Shown piece by piece: positions 8,860-17,020 of a stretch of 64,000 bases of DNA. How positions within the stretch are numbered: the stretch's first letter is position 1; each line of letters opens with the position of its first letter. Made by a program: the position numbers and the translations under genes. Below the pieces are notes generated by a model. The model was not told the DNA's origin and searched no databases. It saw only the letters and a program-made list of their open reading frames with translations. Origin of the DNA: Aureimonas flava (GTDB taxonomy: Bacteria; Pseudomonadota; Alphaproteobacteria; Rhizobiales; Rhizobiaceae); the NCBI RefSeq assembly GCF_003583935.1, contig NZ_QYRN01000002.1, positions 124,001 through 188,000 of the forward strand, read 5' to 3'.

Positions 8860-10314
8860 TCAGAGGCCGCCCATGTGGAGCGCCTTGATCTCCAGGTACT
8901 CGTCGATGCCGTAGGCCGAGCCCTCGCGGCCGAGGCCCGACTGCTTCACGCCGCCGAAGGGCGCCGATTCCATCGACACCGAGCCCGTGTTGAGGCCCAC
9001 CATGCCGAACTCCAGCGCCTCGCCGACGCGCCAGGCGCGGCCGATGTCGCGGGTGTAGAAATAGGAGGCGAGGCCGAAGGGCGTGTCGTTGGCGATCGCG
9101 ATCGCCTCCTCCTCCGCGCCGAACCGGATCAGCGGGGCGAGCGGGCCGAAGGTCTCCTCGTTGGCGAGCAGCATCGAAGTGTCGGCGCCGGTCAGCACCG
9201 TGGGCGCGACGAGGCGGCCCCGCCCCGCCTCGGCGCCGCCCTGCACCAGCTTGGCACCCTTGGCCAGCGCGTCCTCCATGTGGCGCACCACCTTCTCGGC
9301 GGCCGCATCGTTGATCAGCGGGCCGACCGTCACGCCCTCGTCGAAGCCGTTGCCGAGCTTCAGCCGGGCGGCTTCGGCCGCCAGCCGCTCGGCGAAGCGC
9401 TCGTAGATGCCGTCCTGCACCAGGATGCGGTTGGCGCACACGCAGGTCTGGCCCGCGTTGCGGAACTTCGACGCCATGGCGCCCGCCACCGCCTGGTCGA
9501 GATCGGCGTCGTCGAAGACGATGAAGGGCGCGTTGCCGCCGAGTTCGAGCGACAGGCGCTTCAGCGTCCTGGCCGACTGCTCCATCAGGAGCCGGCCGAC
9601 CGGCGTCGAGCCGGTGAAGGAGAGCTTGCGCACCGTCTCGTTGCCGGTCATCTCGCCACCGATCGGGGCGGCCTTGCCGGTGACCACGCTGAACACGCCC
9701 TTGGGGATGCCCGCGCGCTCGGCCAGCGCGGCCAGGGCCAGGGCGCAGAACGGCGTCAGGTCGGCCGGCTTGAGCACGATCGGGCAGCCGGCGGCGAAGG
9801 CCGGGGCCGCCTTGCGGGTGATCATCGCGATCGGGAAGTTCCAGGGCGTGATGGCGACGCACACGCCCACCGGCTCGCGCAGGACCAGGATGCGCCGGTC
9901 GCCGGTCGGCCCGGTGAAGGCGTCGCCGTAGATCCGCCGCGCCTCTTCCGCGAACCACTTGGCGAAGCTCGCGCCGTAGGCCACCTCGCCGCGCGCCTCG
10001 GCCAGCGGCTTGCCCTGCTCGGCCGTCATGATGGCGGCGAGGTCGTCGGCGTTCTCCAGGATCAGGTCGTTCCAGCGCTCCAGGATCGCCGCGCGCTCGG
10101 CGGGCGCCGTGCGCCGCCATGCGGGAAACGCCTTGTCCGCGGCCTCGATCGCGGCGCGCGTCTCGGCCGCGCCGCAGTCGGGCACGGTGGCGATCACCGC
10201 GCCGGTGGCCGGGTCGACGACCTCGATCGTGCCCCCGGCGTCCACCCATTCGCCGCCCACGAAGGCCTGCGTGCGCAGGAGGGATGGGTCTTTCAGGCGG
10301 GTCTGGAGCTGCAT
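8860..10314 (-). CDS. gabD: NAD(P)-dependent succinate-semialdehyde dehydrogenase
   Basis: An aldehyde dehydrogenase of 484 residues that oxidises succinate semialdehyde (or a related C3-C4 semialdehyde) to the acid. Visible features are TPWNFPIAMITRK (cofactor site), FTGSTPVGRLL, the general base Glu257 in LELGGNAP and the catalytic Cys291 in NAGQTCVCANR. The GabD hallmark of a second cysteine two residues later (C293) is present; in some GabD enzymes this pair acts as a redox switch. The start at 10314 begins the normal family N-terminus (QTRLKDPSLLRTQAFVGGEW); longer reading frames upstream are GC-rich shadow. It is probably transcribed with the aminotransferase downstream as a short omega-amino acid catabolic operon. 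Confidence 0.9.
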   Translation of the reverse strand: MQLQTRLKDPSLLRTQAFVGGEWVDAGGTIEVVDPATGAVIATVPDCGAAETRAAIEAADKAFPAWRRTAPAERAAILERWNDLILENADDLAAIMTAEQGKPLAEARGEVAYGASFAKWFAEEARRIYGDAFTGPTGDRRILVLREPVGVCVAITPWNFPIAMITRKAAPAFAAGCPIVLKPADLTPFCALALAALAERAGIPKGVFSVVTGKAAPIGGEMTGNETVRKLSFTGSTPVGRLLMEQSARTLKRLSLELGGNAPFIVFDDADLDQAVAGAMASKFRNAGQTCVCANRILVQDGIYERFAERLAAEAARLKLGNGFDEGVTVGPLINDAAAEKVVRHMEDALAKGAKLVQGGAEAGRGRLVAPTVLTGADTSMLLANEETFGPLAPLIRFGAEEEAIAIANDTPFGLASYFYTRDIGRAWRVGEALEFGMVGLNTGSVSMESAPFGGVKQSGLGREGSAYGIDEYLEIKALHMGGL

Positions 10315-10563
10315 GTCGGCATTCCTTCGGCTTGGCTTCGACAGGCGCGCGAGGCGTCGCCCCGATGTCGCCCGTTCGCGCCCGCACCGCAAGCCCGGAA
10401 CGCGACGGGCCCGGGCGGCAGGACTACATTCGGCCGCGCCGGCCGGCGCTGGCGCGAGAAATCGCACGCCCCGCGCGCAACCATTTCCAATCACGCGGAC
10501 TTGATAGCCGGCTGAACGCCCGGCGACCCGCCGCCGCGAGCCGCGTCACCGGGATCGTCACGC

Positions 10564-11934
10564 ATGAGCACCACCGCCGCCCCGCCGATCGCGCACGGGA
10601 CACAGCCACGCTCGCGCTCGGTGCGCGCGCTCGGCGCCGTCAACTTCTTCCTGGCCGACGTGCGCGACGGGCTCGGACCGTTCCTCGGCATCTTCCTGGT
10701 CGGCCAGGGCTGGAGCGCGGCGACGATCGGCCTGGTGATGACGATCGGCGGCATCGCGGGCATGCTGGCGACGACGCCGCTGGGCGCCCTGGCCGACGCC
10801 TCACGCGCCAAACGCTTCATGGTGGGCTTCTGCGCCGCGCTCGTGATCGTCGCCTCCCTGGCGATCCTGTTCGTTCCGAGCTTCGCCTTCGTCACCGCCT
10901 CGCAGATCGCCACCGGCGTCGCCGGCGCGGCGATCGGTCCGGCGCTGGCCGGCCTGACGCTCGGCATCGTCGGCCAGAAGGGGCTGGCGCACCAGCTCGG
11001 CCGCAACGAGGCCTGGAACCACGGCGGCAACGTCGCCGCGGCGGCGGGCGCCGGCTTCTTCGGCTACGAGTTCGGCATCGCGGCCGTGTTCGTGCTGATG
11101 ACCCTGATGGCGGTGGGCTCGATCGTCGCCGTCCTGTCGATCCGCCCCGGCGACATCGACCACGACGTGGCGCGGGGCCTCGACCGCGAGGACGGGGCCG
11201 AGCGCGAGCCGCCGTCCGGCTTCGGCGTCCTGTGGCGCTCGCGCCCGCTGCTGATCCTCGCCGCGACGCTGATGCTGTTCCACTTCGGCAACGGCGCCAT
11301 GCTGCCGCTGCTCGGCCAGCAGGTCGCCGCCCAGGCCGAGACCGCCGAGAGCGGCGCGTCGTCGGCCGCGGGCGACGTCACCTCGATCCCGCCCGGCCAG
11401 GCGACCGCCGGGCGGCCCGCCGCCGAGCCGGTGCGCCAGCACTCCACGATCCAGACGCTGCTGTCGGACCCCGTGTCCTACACCGCCGCCACCGTGATCA
11501 TCGCCCAGCTCACCATGATCCCGATCGCGCTTCTGGCGGCGGGCTTCGCCGGGCGGCGCGGCTATTTCCTGCTGCTGGTGGCCGCCCTGGTCGCATTGCC
11601 CCTGCGCGGCCTGATCGCCGGCCTCTGGCCGAGCCCCTACGCCCTGGTTCCGGTGCAGATGCTGGACGGGGTGGGCGCCGGCCTCCTCGGCGTCGCGGTG
11701 CCCGGTCTCGTGGCGCGGATGCTGCGCGGCACCGGCCATATCAACGCCGGCCTCGGCGCGGTGATGACGGTGCAGGGCGTCGGCGCCAGCCTGAGCCCGG
11801 CGATCGCCGGCGCGATCGTCACGCGCTTCGGCTATTCCACCGCCTATCTGGCGCTCGCCGCCTTCGCGCTATGCGGACTCGTGCTATGGCTCGTGTCCTC
11901 GCCCAAGGTCGCGGCCGCCTGCTCGGGCGACTGA
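10564..11934 (+). CDS. MFS transporter
   Basis: A major facilitator superfamily permease of 456 residues with about 12 hydrophobic segments. The loop between segments 2 and 3 carries GALADASRAKRFM, a variant of the G-x3-D-R-x-G-R-R MFS signature. There is a long polar insert in the central loop (about residues 250-300, rich in Ala, Glu and Pro) between the two six-helix halves. The family moves small solutes or drugs; nothing here points to a substrate. It is divergent from gabD with 249 bases between starts, so it could serve import of the amino acid used by that operon, but this is only positional inference. Confidence 0.75.
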   Translation: MSTTAAPPIAHGTQPRSRSVRALGAVNFFLADVRDGLGPFLGIFLVGQGWSAATIGLVMTIGGIAGMLATTPLGALADASRAKRFMVGFCAALVIVASLAILFVPSFAFVTASQIATGVAGAAIGPALAGLTLGIVGQKGLAHQLGRNEAWNHGGNVAAAAGAGFFGYEFGIAAVFVLMTLMAVGSIVAVLSIRPGDIDHDVARGLDREDGAEREPPSGFGVLWRSRPLLILAATLMLFHFGNGAMLPLLGQQVAAQAETAESGASSAAGDVTSIPPGQATAGRPAAEPVRQHSTIQTLLSDPVSYTAATVIIAQLTMIPIALLAAGFAGRRGYFLLLVAALVALPLRGLIAGLWPSPYALVPVQMLDGVGAGLLGVAVPGLVARMLRGTGHINAGLGAVMTVQGVGASLSPAIAGAIVTRFGYSTAYLALAAFALCGLVLWLVSSPKVAAACSGD

Positions 11935-12010
11935 CGGCGGGCGCCGCCCGCATCCCTCCCGACCAACCGCGCCGGGGCGCCCCGCCCCTTTCGCCCCTGG
12001 GCCCGATCGC

Positions 12011-13276
12011 ATGTCCGCCAGCCTGCAACTCGCCACCTGGGTCCTCAGCGCCCTGACGGTGTTCGGCGTCATCTTCCGGCCGGGCCGTTGGCCGGAATGG
12101 GTGTTCGCGCTTGGCGGCGCGGCGCTCCTGGTGCTGTTCGGCCTCCTGCCCTGGCGCGAGGCGCTCGGGGGCATCGCGATGGGGACCGACGTCTACCTGT
12201 TCCTGGCCGGCATGATGCTCCTGGCCGGCACCGCCCGGCGCGAGGGCCTGTTCGACTATCTGGCCGCCCTGGCCGCCCGCTCGGCGCGGGGCTCGCCGCG
12301 CCGGCTGTTCGCCCTCGTCTACGCGATCGGAACGCTGGTCACCGTGTTCCTGTCCAACGACGCGACCGCCGTGGTGCTGACGCCGGCGGTGATCGCGGTG
12401 GCGCGCGCGGCCGGGGTCGCCTCGCCGCTTCCCTATCTCCTGGTCTGCGCCTTCGTCGCCAACGCCGCCTCCTTCGTGCTGCCGATCTCCAATCCGGCCA
12501 ATCTCGTGGTGTTCGGCGCCGACATGCCGCCCCTCAGCGCCTGGCTCGCCCGCTTCGGGCTTCCCTCGGCGCTGGCGGTCCTGGCGACGTTCTGGCTCCT
12601 GCGCTGGACGCAGCGCGCCCATCTCGTGGGCACCACGGACACGGCGGTGGCGGTTCCCCGCCTGTCGCTGGGCGGCCGCATCGCCGCGGTCGGCCTCGTC
12701 GCGGCGGCGGGCGTGCTCCTCGCCTCCTCGGCGCTGGGCCTGGAACTCGGTCCGCCGACGCTGGCCGCCGGCCTCGCGACGGCCCTCGCGGTGGCGGTGG
12801 GCGAGCGCGCGAGCCCGCTGCCGCTCGTGCGCGACGTGTCCTGGGACACCTTGGCCATGGTCGCCGGGCTCTTCGTGGTGGTGCGCGCGCTGGAGACGAG
12901 CGGCCTCCAGTCGAGCCTCGTCTCGGCGCTCCAGGCGCCGCTGAACGCGGCGCCCGAGGTCGGCGCCTTCGCCGCCGGCACCGCGCTCGCCTTCGGCACC
13001 AACCTCACGAACAACCTGCCGCTCGGGCTCCTGGCCGGGGCCTTCACCACGGCCGCCGACCTGCCGCAGAAGGTGGTGGACGCGATCCTGGTCGGCATCG
13101 ACATCGGCCCCAACCTCTCGGTGACCGGGTCGCTGGCGACCCTCCTGTGGCTGGCCGCGCTGCGGCGCGAGGGTCTGGACTTCGGCGCGCTGGCGTTCCT
13201 GCGCCTCGGCTTCGTGGTGATGCCACCGGCCCTCGTCGCGGCGCTTCTCGCCGTCCTGTTCCAGCCCTGGGGCTGA
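12011..13276 (+). CDS. ArsB/NhaD (SLC13-like) family membrane permease
   Basis: The 421-residue protein has 10-12 hydrophobic segments with the hallmarks of the ion transporter superfamily that includes ArsB. These are the half-membrane motif FLSNDATAVVLTPAVIA in the first half, its counterpart FGTNLTNNLPLGLLAG in the second, and the ArsB-like LSVTGSLATLLWLAALR near the C-terminus. ArsB exports arsenite using the proton gradient. No arsR or arsC lies beside it; the ArsC-family gene at 26858 is 14 kb away and of the YffB type. Arsenite export is therefore likely by sequence class but not supported by context. It starts 76 bases after the MFS gene and may share its transcript. Confidence 0.75.
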   Translation: MSASLQLATWVLSALTVFGVIFRPGRWPEWVFALGGAALLVLFGLLPWREALGGIAMGTDVYLFLAGMMLLAGTARREGLFDYLAALAARSARGSPRRLFALVYAIGTLVTVFLSNDATAVVLTPAVIAVARAAGVASPLPYLLVCAFVANAASFVLPISNPANLVVFGADMPPLSAWLARFGLPSALAVLATFWLLRWTQRAHLVGTTDTAVAVPRLSLGGRIAAVGLVAAAGVLLASSALGLELGPPTLAAGLATALAVAVGERASPLPLVRDVSWDTLAMVAGLFVVVRALETSGLQSSLVSALQAPLNAAPEVGAFAAGTALAFGTNLTNNLPLGLLAGAFTTAADLPQKVVDAILVGIDIGPNLSVTGSLATLLWLAALRREGLDFGALAFLRLGFVVMPPALVAALLAVLFQPWG

Positions 13277-13342
13277 GCACGGCCGGCTTGCGAACGGCTC
13301 GGCCGGGGCGCAGTCTCGGCGGCGCAACCGGAAACGCCCGCG

Positions 13343-13522
13343 ATGTTCCTGGAATACCGAGACTGGCGACCGCCCGAGCCGAGGCGCCCCGCGCCGCGCA
13401 TGTCGCCGCGCGGCGAGCGCGTGCTCCTGTGGATCCTGGCGCTCAACCTCGCCCTGCTGCTGGTCGCGCCGCTCGCCGGAACCAGCGTGGTCGAGGGTCT
13501 CTGGGCGCTGGTCGCCCGCTGA
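13343..13522 (+). CDS. Small single-span membrane protein, 59 residues
   Basis: The open frame begins MFLEYRDWRPPEPRR, continues with a basic stretch and then a hydrophobic helix (about residues 28-50, VLLWILALNLALLLVAPLAG) before ending WALVAR. GGAAA lies about 10 bases before the ATG. The charge pattern, with an Arg-rich N-terminus before one helix, predicts an N-in membrane anchor. It is only 66 bases downstream of the ArsB-like gene, so it may be cotranscribed. I recognise no family. Codon use has the high third-position GC of the neighbouring genes, which supports its being real. Confidence 0.5.
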   Translation: MFLEYRDWRPPEPRRPAPRMSPRGERVLLWILALNLALLLVAPLAGTSVVEGLWALVAR

Positions 13523-13645
13523 GGCGCGGATGCCGCATGCCGGGGGCGGCCTCACGCGCGGCTCGCCCATGCGTGACAACGCACCCCATGGCGCCCGTCG
13601 CCATCGAGCCTATCTCGGTGCCTCCCCTTCCTGAAGAGATGCGCC

Positions 13646-14491
13646 GTGTCCCTCCGCTTCCTGATCGTCGCCAGCGAAACCCCGGACCAGCGCGACGCGC
13701 GGCGCCGCGAGGTCGGCGCGGCCTCCGACGAGACCTATGCCGAGACGCTGCGGGCGATCGAGTCCGGCCTCGCGTGCGACACGGTGTCCTGCGTCGACGG
13801 CACGCCGCCGCCCTCGCTGGAGGCGTTGCGCGCCTACGGCGGGGTCGTCCTGTCCGGCTCGCCCATCCAGATGCATGCCGACGGACCGGAGACGCGCTCG
13901 GCGGCGGCCTTCATGGCGCGGGTCTTCGAGGCCGGGACGCCGTCGTTCGGCTCGTGCGCGGGCCTCCAGATCGCGACCGTGGCGGCGGGCGGGCGCTGCA
14001 AGCCGCGCTCCCCGCGCATGGAAGCGGCCTTCGTGCGCGGCATCGTGGCCACCGAGGCCGGACGCGACCACCCGCTCCTGGCCGGCCGGCCGCTCGCATG
14101 GGACGCGCCCGCCATGCATTCCGACGAGGTGGCCACCTTGCCCGACGGCGCCACGATCCTGGCGGGCACGCGCACCACGCCCGTCCAGGCCGTGGAGATC
14201 GCGCGCGGGCCGGGCACGTTCTGGGGCGTCCAGTACCATCCCGAACTGTCGCTCGCCGAGATCGCGGCCGCGCTGCGCCGGCAGGCCGACGACCTTCTGG
14301 AGCAGCGGCTCGTGGCCGACCGGGCGGCGCTGGACGCCCACGCGGCCCGGATCGACGCGCTGGACCGCGAGCCGGAGCGGCGCGACCTCGCCTGGCAGCT
14401 CGGCCTCGACCGCGAGATCACGGAGCCCGCGCGCCGCATGCGCGAGGTGCGCAACTTCATCGCCCGCGCGGCGGCCCGAAAGGCGTCGTGA
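13646..14491 (+). CDS. Class I glutamine amidotransferase-like protein
   Basis: The 281-residue product has the type 1 glutamine amidotransferase fold of the GMP-synthase kind. It has nucleophile Cys104 in FGSCAGLQ and the His198/Glu200 dyad in VQYHPE, so the triad looks complete. The extra ~70-residue helical, Arg-rich tail (DLLEQRLVADRAALDAHAARI...) follows the domain. Family members of this stand-alone type hydrolyse glutamine or gamma-glutamyl compounds; the true substrate is unknown. It uses a GTG start. The gene converges on the glycerate kinase gene with 9 bases between them. Confidence 0.75.
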   Translation: MSLRFLIVASETPDQRDARRREVGAASDETYAETLRAIESGLACDTVSCVDGTPPPSLEALRAYGGVVLSGSPIQMHADGPETRSAAAFMARVFEAGTPSFGSCAGLQIATVAAGGRCKPRSPRMEAAFVRGIVATEAGRDHPLLAGRPLAWDAPAMHSDEVATLPDGATILAGTRTTPVQAVEIARGPGTFWGVQYHPELSLAEIAAALRRQADDLLEQRLVADRAALDAHAARIDALDREPERRDLAWQLGLDREITEPARRMREVRNFIARAAARKAS

Positions 14492-14500
14492 GCGACGGGT

Positions 14501-15754
14501 TCACCACCCGCCGCGCACCAGGATGGCGCGGAAGTCGTTGACGTTGGTGAAGGTCGGCCCGGTCACCACCAGCCGGTCCAGCCGCTCGAACGGGGTGAAG
14601 GCGTCGTGGGCGTCGAGATGCGCGGCGAGGTCGATGCCCGCCGCCCGCGCCCGCGCCGTCAGCGACGGGTCGAACCAGGCGCCGGCATTGCTTTCCGACC
14701 CGTCGATCCCGTCCGTGTCGCAGGCGATGGCCGAGACGCCGGGACGCCCGTCCAGCGCCACGGCCAGCGACAGGAGGTATTCGCTGTTGCGCCCGCCGCG
14801 CCCGCCCCGCGCCTCGGGCCCGACCGTCACGGTGGTCTCGCCGCCCGAGATGAAGAGCGTCGGCCGCCCGGGCGGTGCGGCGAGAGCCCTGCGGGCATGC
14901 TCGGCACCCACCGCGCGCGCCTCGCCCTCGATCGCGTCGCCCCAGATCACCGGCTCGAGCCCGAGCGCCCGCGCGGCCTCGGCCCCCGCCTCGAGCGCCA
15001 TCATCGGCGTCGCCAGCATGTGGAAGACGCCGGCGTCGTCTTGCGGCGCGCTCGCGGCGTTGGCCTCCACCGCGCGGCGCAGCGGCGCGTCCACCCCGAT
15101 CCCCCGGCGTGCCAGGATCGCCAGCGCCTCCGGCGCCCCGCGCGCGTCCCGGACGGTGGGGCCCGAGCCGATCGTGCCCGGATCGTCGCCCGGCACGTCC
15201 GAGATCGCGTAGGTCACGAGCCGCGCCGGCGCGGCCGCCGCCGCCAGCCGGCCGCCCTTGATCGCCGAGAGCGCCTTGCGCACCGTGTTCATCTCGCCGA
15301 TCGGCGCGCCGCTGAGGAGCAGCGCGCGGTTCACCGCCTGCTTGTCGGCCAGGGTGACGCCGGGCGCCGGCAAGGCCAGAAGCGACGACGCGCCGCCCGA
15401 GATCAGCACCACGACGAGGTCGTCCGCGCCCGCGCCCCGGGCGAGATCGAGGATGCGGCGTGCGGCCGCCTCGCCCGCCGCGTCCGGCACGGGGTGGGAC
15501 GCCTCCACCACCTCGATCCGCCGCGTCGGCACGCCGTGCCCGTAGCGCGTCACCACGAGCCCCTCGCAGGGGCCGTCCCATTCCGCCTCGAAGGCGGCCG
15601 CCATGGAGGCCGCGGCCTTGCCGGCGCCGAGCACCAGCGTGCGCCCGCGCGGGCGCTCCGGGAGCCGGCCGGCGAAGCGCCCCGCCGGCATCGCCTGCCC
15701 CAGCGCCGCGCCGAACACCCGTTGCAGGATCCGCCCGTCCTCGGTCTCACCCAT
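14501..15754 (-). CDS. Glycerate 2-kinase, MOFRL family (TtuD/GckA type)
   Basis: The enzyme phosphorylates D-glycerate to 2-phosphoglycerate; older annotation calls the family hydroxypyruvate reductase. The 417 residues show the N-terminal DUF4147 domain (VLGAGKAAASMAAAFE; LISGGASSLLALP; VRKALSAIKGGRLA) and the C-terminal MOFRL domain (FISGGETTVTV; AIACDTDGIDGSESNAGAW). The start at 15754 has GGAGGG six bases upstream and overlaps the TetR stop region by 8 bases, so the TetR gene and this one are one transcription unit. The regulator thus probably controls glycerate or glyoxylate handling as well as the divergent molybdenum hydroxylase. Confidence 0.88.
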   Translation of the reverse strand: MGETEDGRILQRVFGAALGQAMPAGRFAGRLPERPRGRTLVLGAGKAAASMAAAFEAEWDGPCEGLVVTRYGHGVPTRRIEVVEASHPVPDAAGEAAARRILDLARGAGADDLVVVLISGGASSLLALPAPGVTLADKQAVNRALLLSGAPIGEMNTVRKALSAIKGGRLAAAAAPARLVTYAISDVPGDDPGTIGSGPTVRDARGAPEALAILARRGIGVDAPLRRAVEANAASAPQDDAGVFHMLATPMMALEAGAEAARALGLEPVIWGDAIEGEARAVGAEHARRALAAPPGRPTLFISGGETTVTVGPEARGGRGGRNSEYLLSLAVALDGRPGVSAIACDTDGIDGSESNAGAWFDPSLTARARAAGIDLAAHLDAHDAFTPFERLDRLVVTGPTFTNVNDFRAILVRGGW

Positions 15755-16358
15755 GCGTCCCTCCCGCGGGCGGGGCTCCCGCCCCCACGCGCATTCCATC
15801 CACGAACACGTCCATCAGCCGGACCACGTTGCTCTCCCAGTCCGGCTCCCGCGCCATGAGGCACAGCCCCACCAGCGTCTGGAGCAGGTCCTCCGGCCCG
15901 ACGTCGCCGCGCACGTCGCCCGCCGCCACGCAGCGGTCGAGAAGCGTGCCCACGGCGTGGGACAGGTTCCGGAAGGAAAAGGCGTAGAGCTCCGATCCGC
16001 TGTCCACCGCCAGCGCCAGCGCGGCGAGCATGCCGCGCTTGGTGGCCACCAGCCGAACCTCCTCGCGCAACCACAGGCGCAGCGCGGGGAGCGGCGGCTC
16101 GGACACCGCCAGCGTCTCGGCGAGGCGGACGAGCTGCTCCACCTCGCGGCGGTACACCGCCTCGAACAGCGCCTCGCGCGTCGGGAAGTGGCGATACAGC
16201 GTGCCGATGCCGACACCGGCCCGCCGCGCCACCGCCTCGAGGCTGGCCCGGCCGTCTCCTGCGCGGAACACCTCCGCCGCCGCCACGAGCAGCCGCTCGC
16301 GGTTGCGGGCCGAATCGGCTCGCGGCCTGCGCGTTGCCTTGGGGGGATCGGGCTCCAT
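15747..16358 (-). CDS. TetR/AcrR family transcriptional repressor
   Basis: A 203-residue TetR protein. Residues 15-65 form the DNA-binding domain (RLLVAAAEVFRAGDG, SLEAVARRAGVGIGTLYRHFPTREALFEAV), and the rest is the helical ligand domain. The start at 16358 is the normal family length; AGGAG lies directly before it, unusually close, so a slightly different start cannot be ruled out. It is divergent from a molybdenum hydroxylase operon and cotranscribed with the glycerate kinase. A perfect 17-bp palindrome at 16390-16406 sits in the intergenic region inside the operon promoter and is the obvious operator. Confidence 0.85.
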   Translation of the reverse strand: MEPDPPKATRRPRADSARNRERLLVAAAEVFRAGDGRASLEAVARRAGVGIGTLYRHFPTREALFEAVYRREVEQLVRLAETLAVSEPPLPALRLWLREEVRLVATKRGMLAALALAVDSGSELYAFSFRNLSHAVGTLLDRCVAAGDVRGDVGPEDLLQTLVGLCLMAREPDWESNVVRLMDVFVDGMRVGAGAPPAGGTHG

Positions 16359-16383
16359 CTCCTGAATTGGAATCGCTCCAGTC

Positions 16384-16411
16384 TTGAAAACGGAGGTACC
16401 CTCCGTATAAT
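16384..16411 (+). promoter_or_regulatory. Sigma-70 promoter of the molybdenum hydroxylase operon with a palindromic operator in its spacer
   Basis: The -35 hexamer TTGAAA is at 16384-16389 and a perfect -10 TATAAT at 16406-16411, spaced 16 bases. The spacer is filled by the perfect palindrome ACGGAGG-TAC-CCTCCGT (16390-16406), whose last base is the first of the -10. A protein bound there would block RNA polymerase directly. The neighbouring divergent TetR gene starts 31 bases away, so TetR is the likely binder and would also cover its own upstream region. Confidence 0.75.
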
Positions 16412-16525
16412 TGGGGCGCGGCGCCACGCGATCCGTCCCCGGATGCGCGTCTCCCCCGTGTCCCGCCAGCGCGAAGCCCGTGGTTCCGCGCGTCCGGTTC
16501 GACATATCACCGAAAGGGTGACGGC

Positions 16526-17020
16526 ATGAACCATTCCATTCGTCTGACCATCAACGGCGCGCCGCGGGAGGTCGAGCTCGACGACCCCCGCGTCACGCTG
16601 CTCGACCTCCTGCGCGAACGGCTGGAGCTGACCGGCACCAAGAAGGGCTGCGACCGCGGCCAGTGCGGCGCCTGCACCATCCTGGTGGACGGCCGGCGCG
16701 TGCTCTCCTGCCTGTCGCTCGCGCTCTCCTTCGACGGCGCCGAGATCCTCACCATCGAGGGCCTCGCCCGAGGCGGCGAGCTGCATCCCGTCCAGGCGGC
16801 GTTCATCGCCCATGACGGGTTCCAGTGCGGCTACTGCACGCCCGGCCAGATCATGAGCGCCGTGGGCCTCATCGCCGAGGCGCAGGCCGGCGGCGACCCG
16901 GAGCGCGTGCGCGAGGGCATGAGCGGCAATCTCTGCCGCTGCGGCGCCTATGCCGGCATCACCGAGGCGGTGATCGAGGCCCACGGCACGATCGCGGCCG
17001 AGCGGGAGAAGGCGGCATGA
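16526..17020 (+). CDS. Molybdenum hydroxylase, [2Fe-2S] subunit (PaoA/YagT-like)
   Basis: Small iron-sulfur subunit of a xanthine-oxidase family enzyme, passing electrons between the molybdenum cofactor and FAD. The 164 residues have the plant-ferredoxin cluster cysteines C42, C47, C50 and C62 (CDRGQCGACTILVDG) and the second-cluster cysteines C101, C104, C137 and C139 (CGYCTPGQ, NLCRCGAY). Unlike E. coli PaoA there is no twin-arginine signal, so the complex should stay in the cytoplasm. It is the first gene of a three-gene operon and overlaps the next by ATGA. Confidence 0.9.
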   Translation: MNHSIRLTINGAPREVELDDPRVTLLDLLRERLELTGTKKGCDRGQCGACTILVDGRRVLSCLSLALSFDGAEILTIEGLARGGELHPVQAAFIAHDGFQCGYCTPGQIMSAVGLIAEAQAGGDPERVREGMSGNLCRCGAYAGITEAVIEAHGTIAAEREKAA

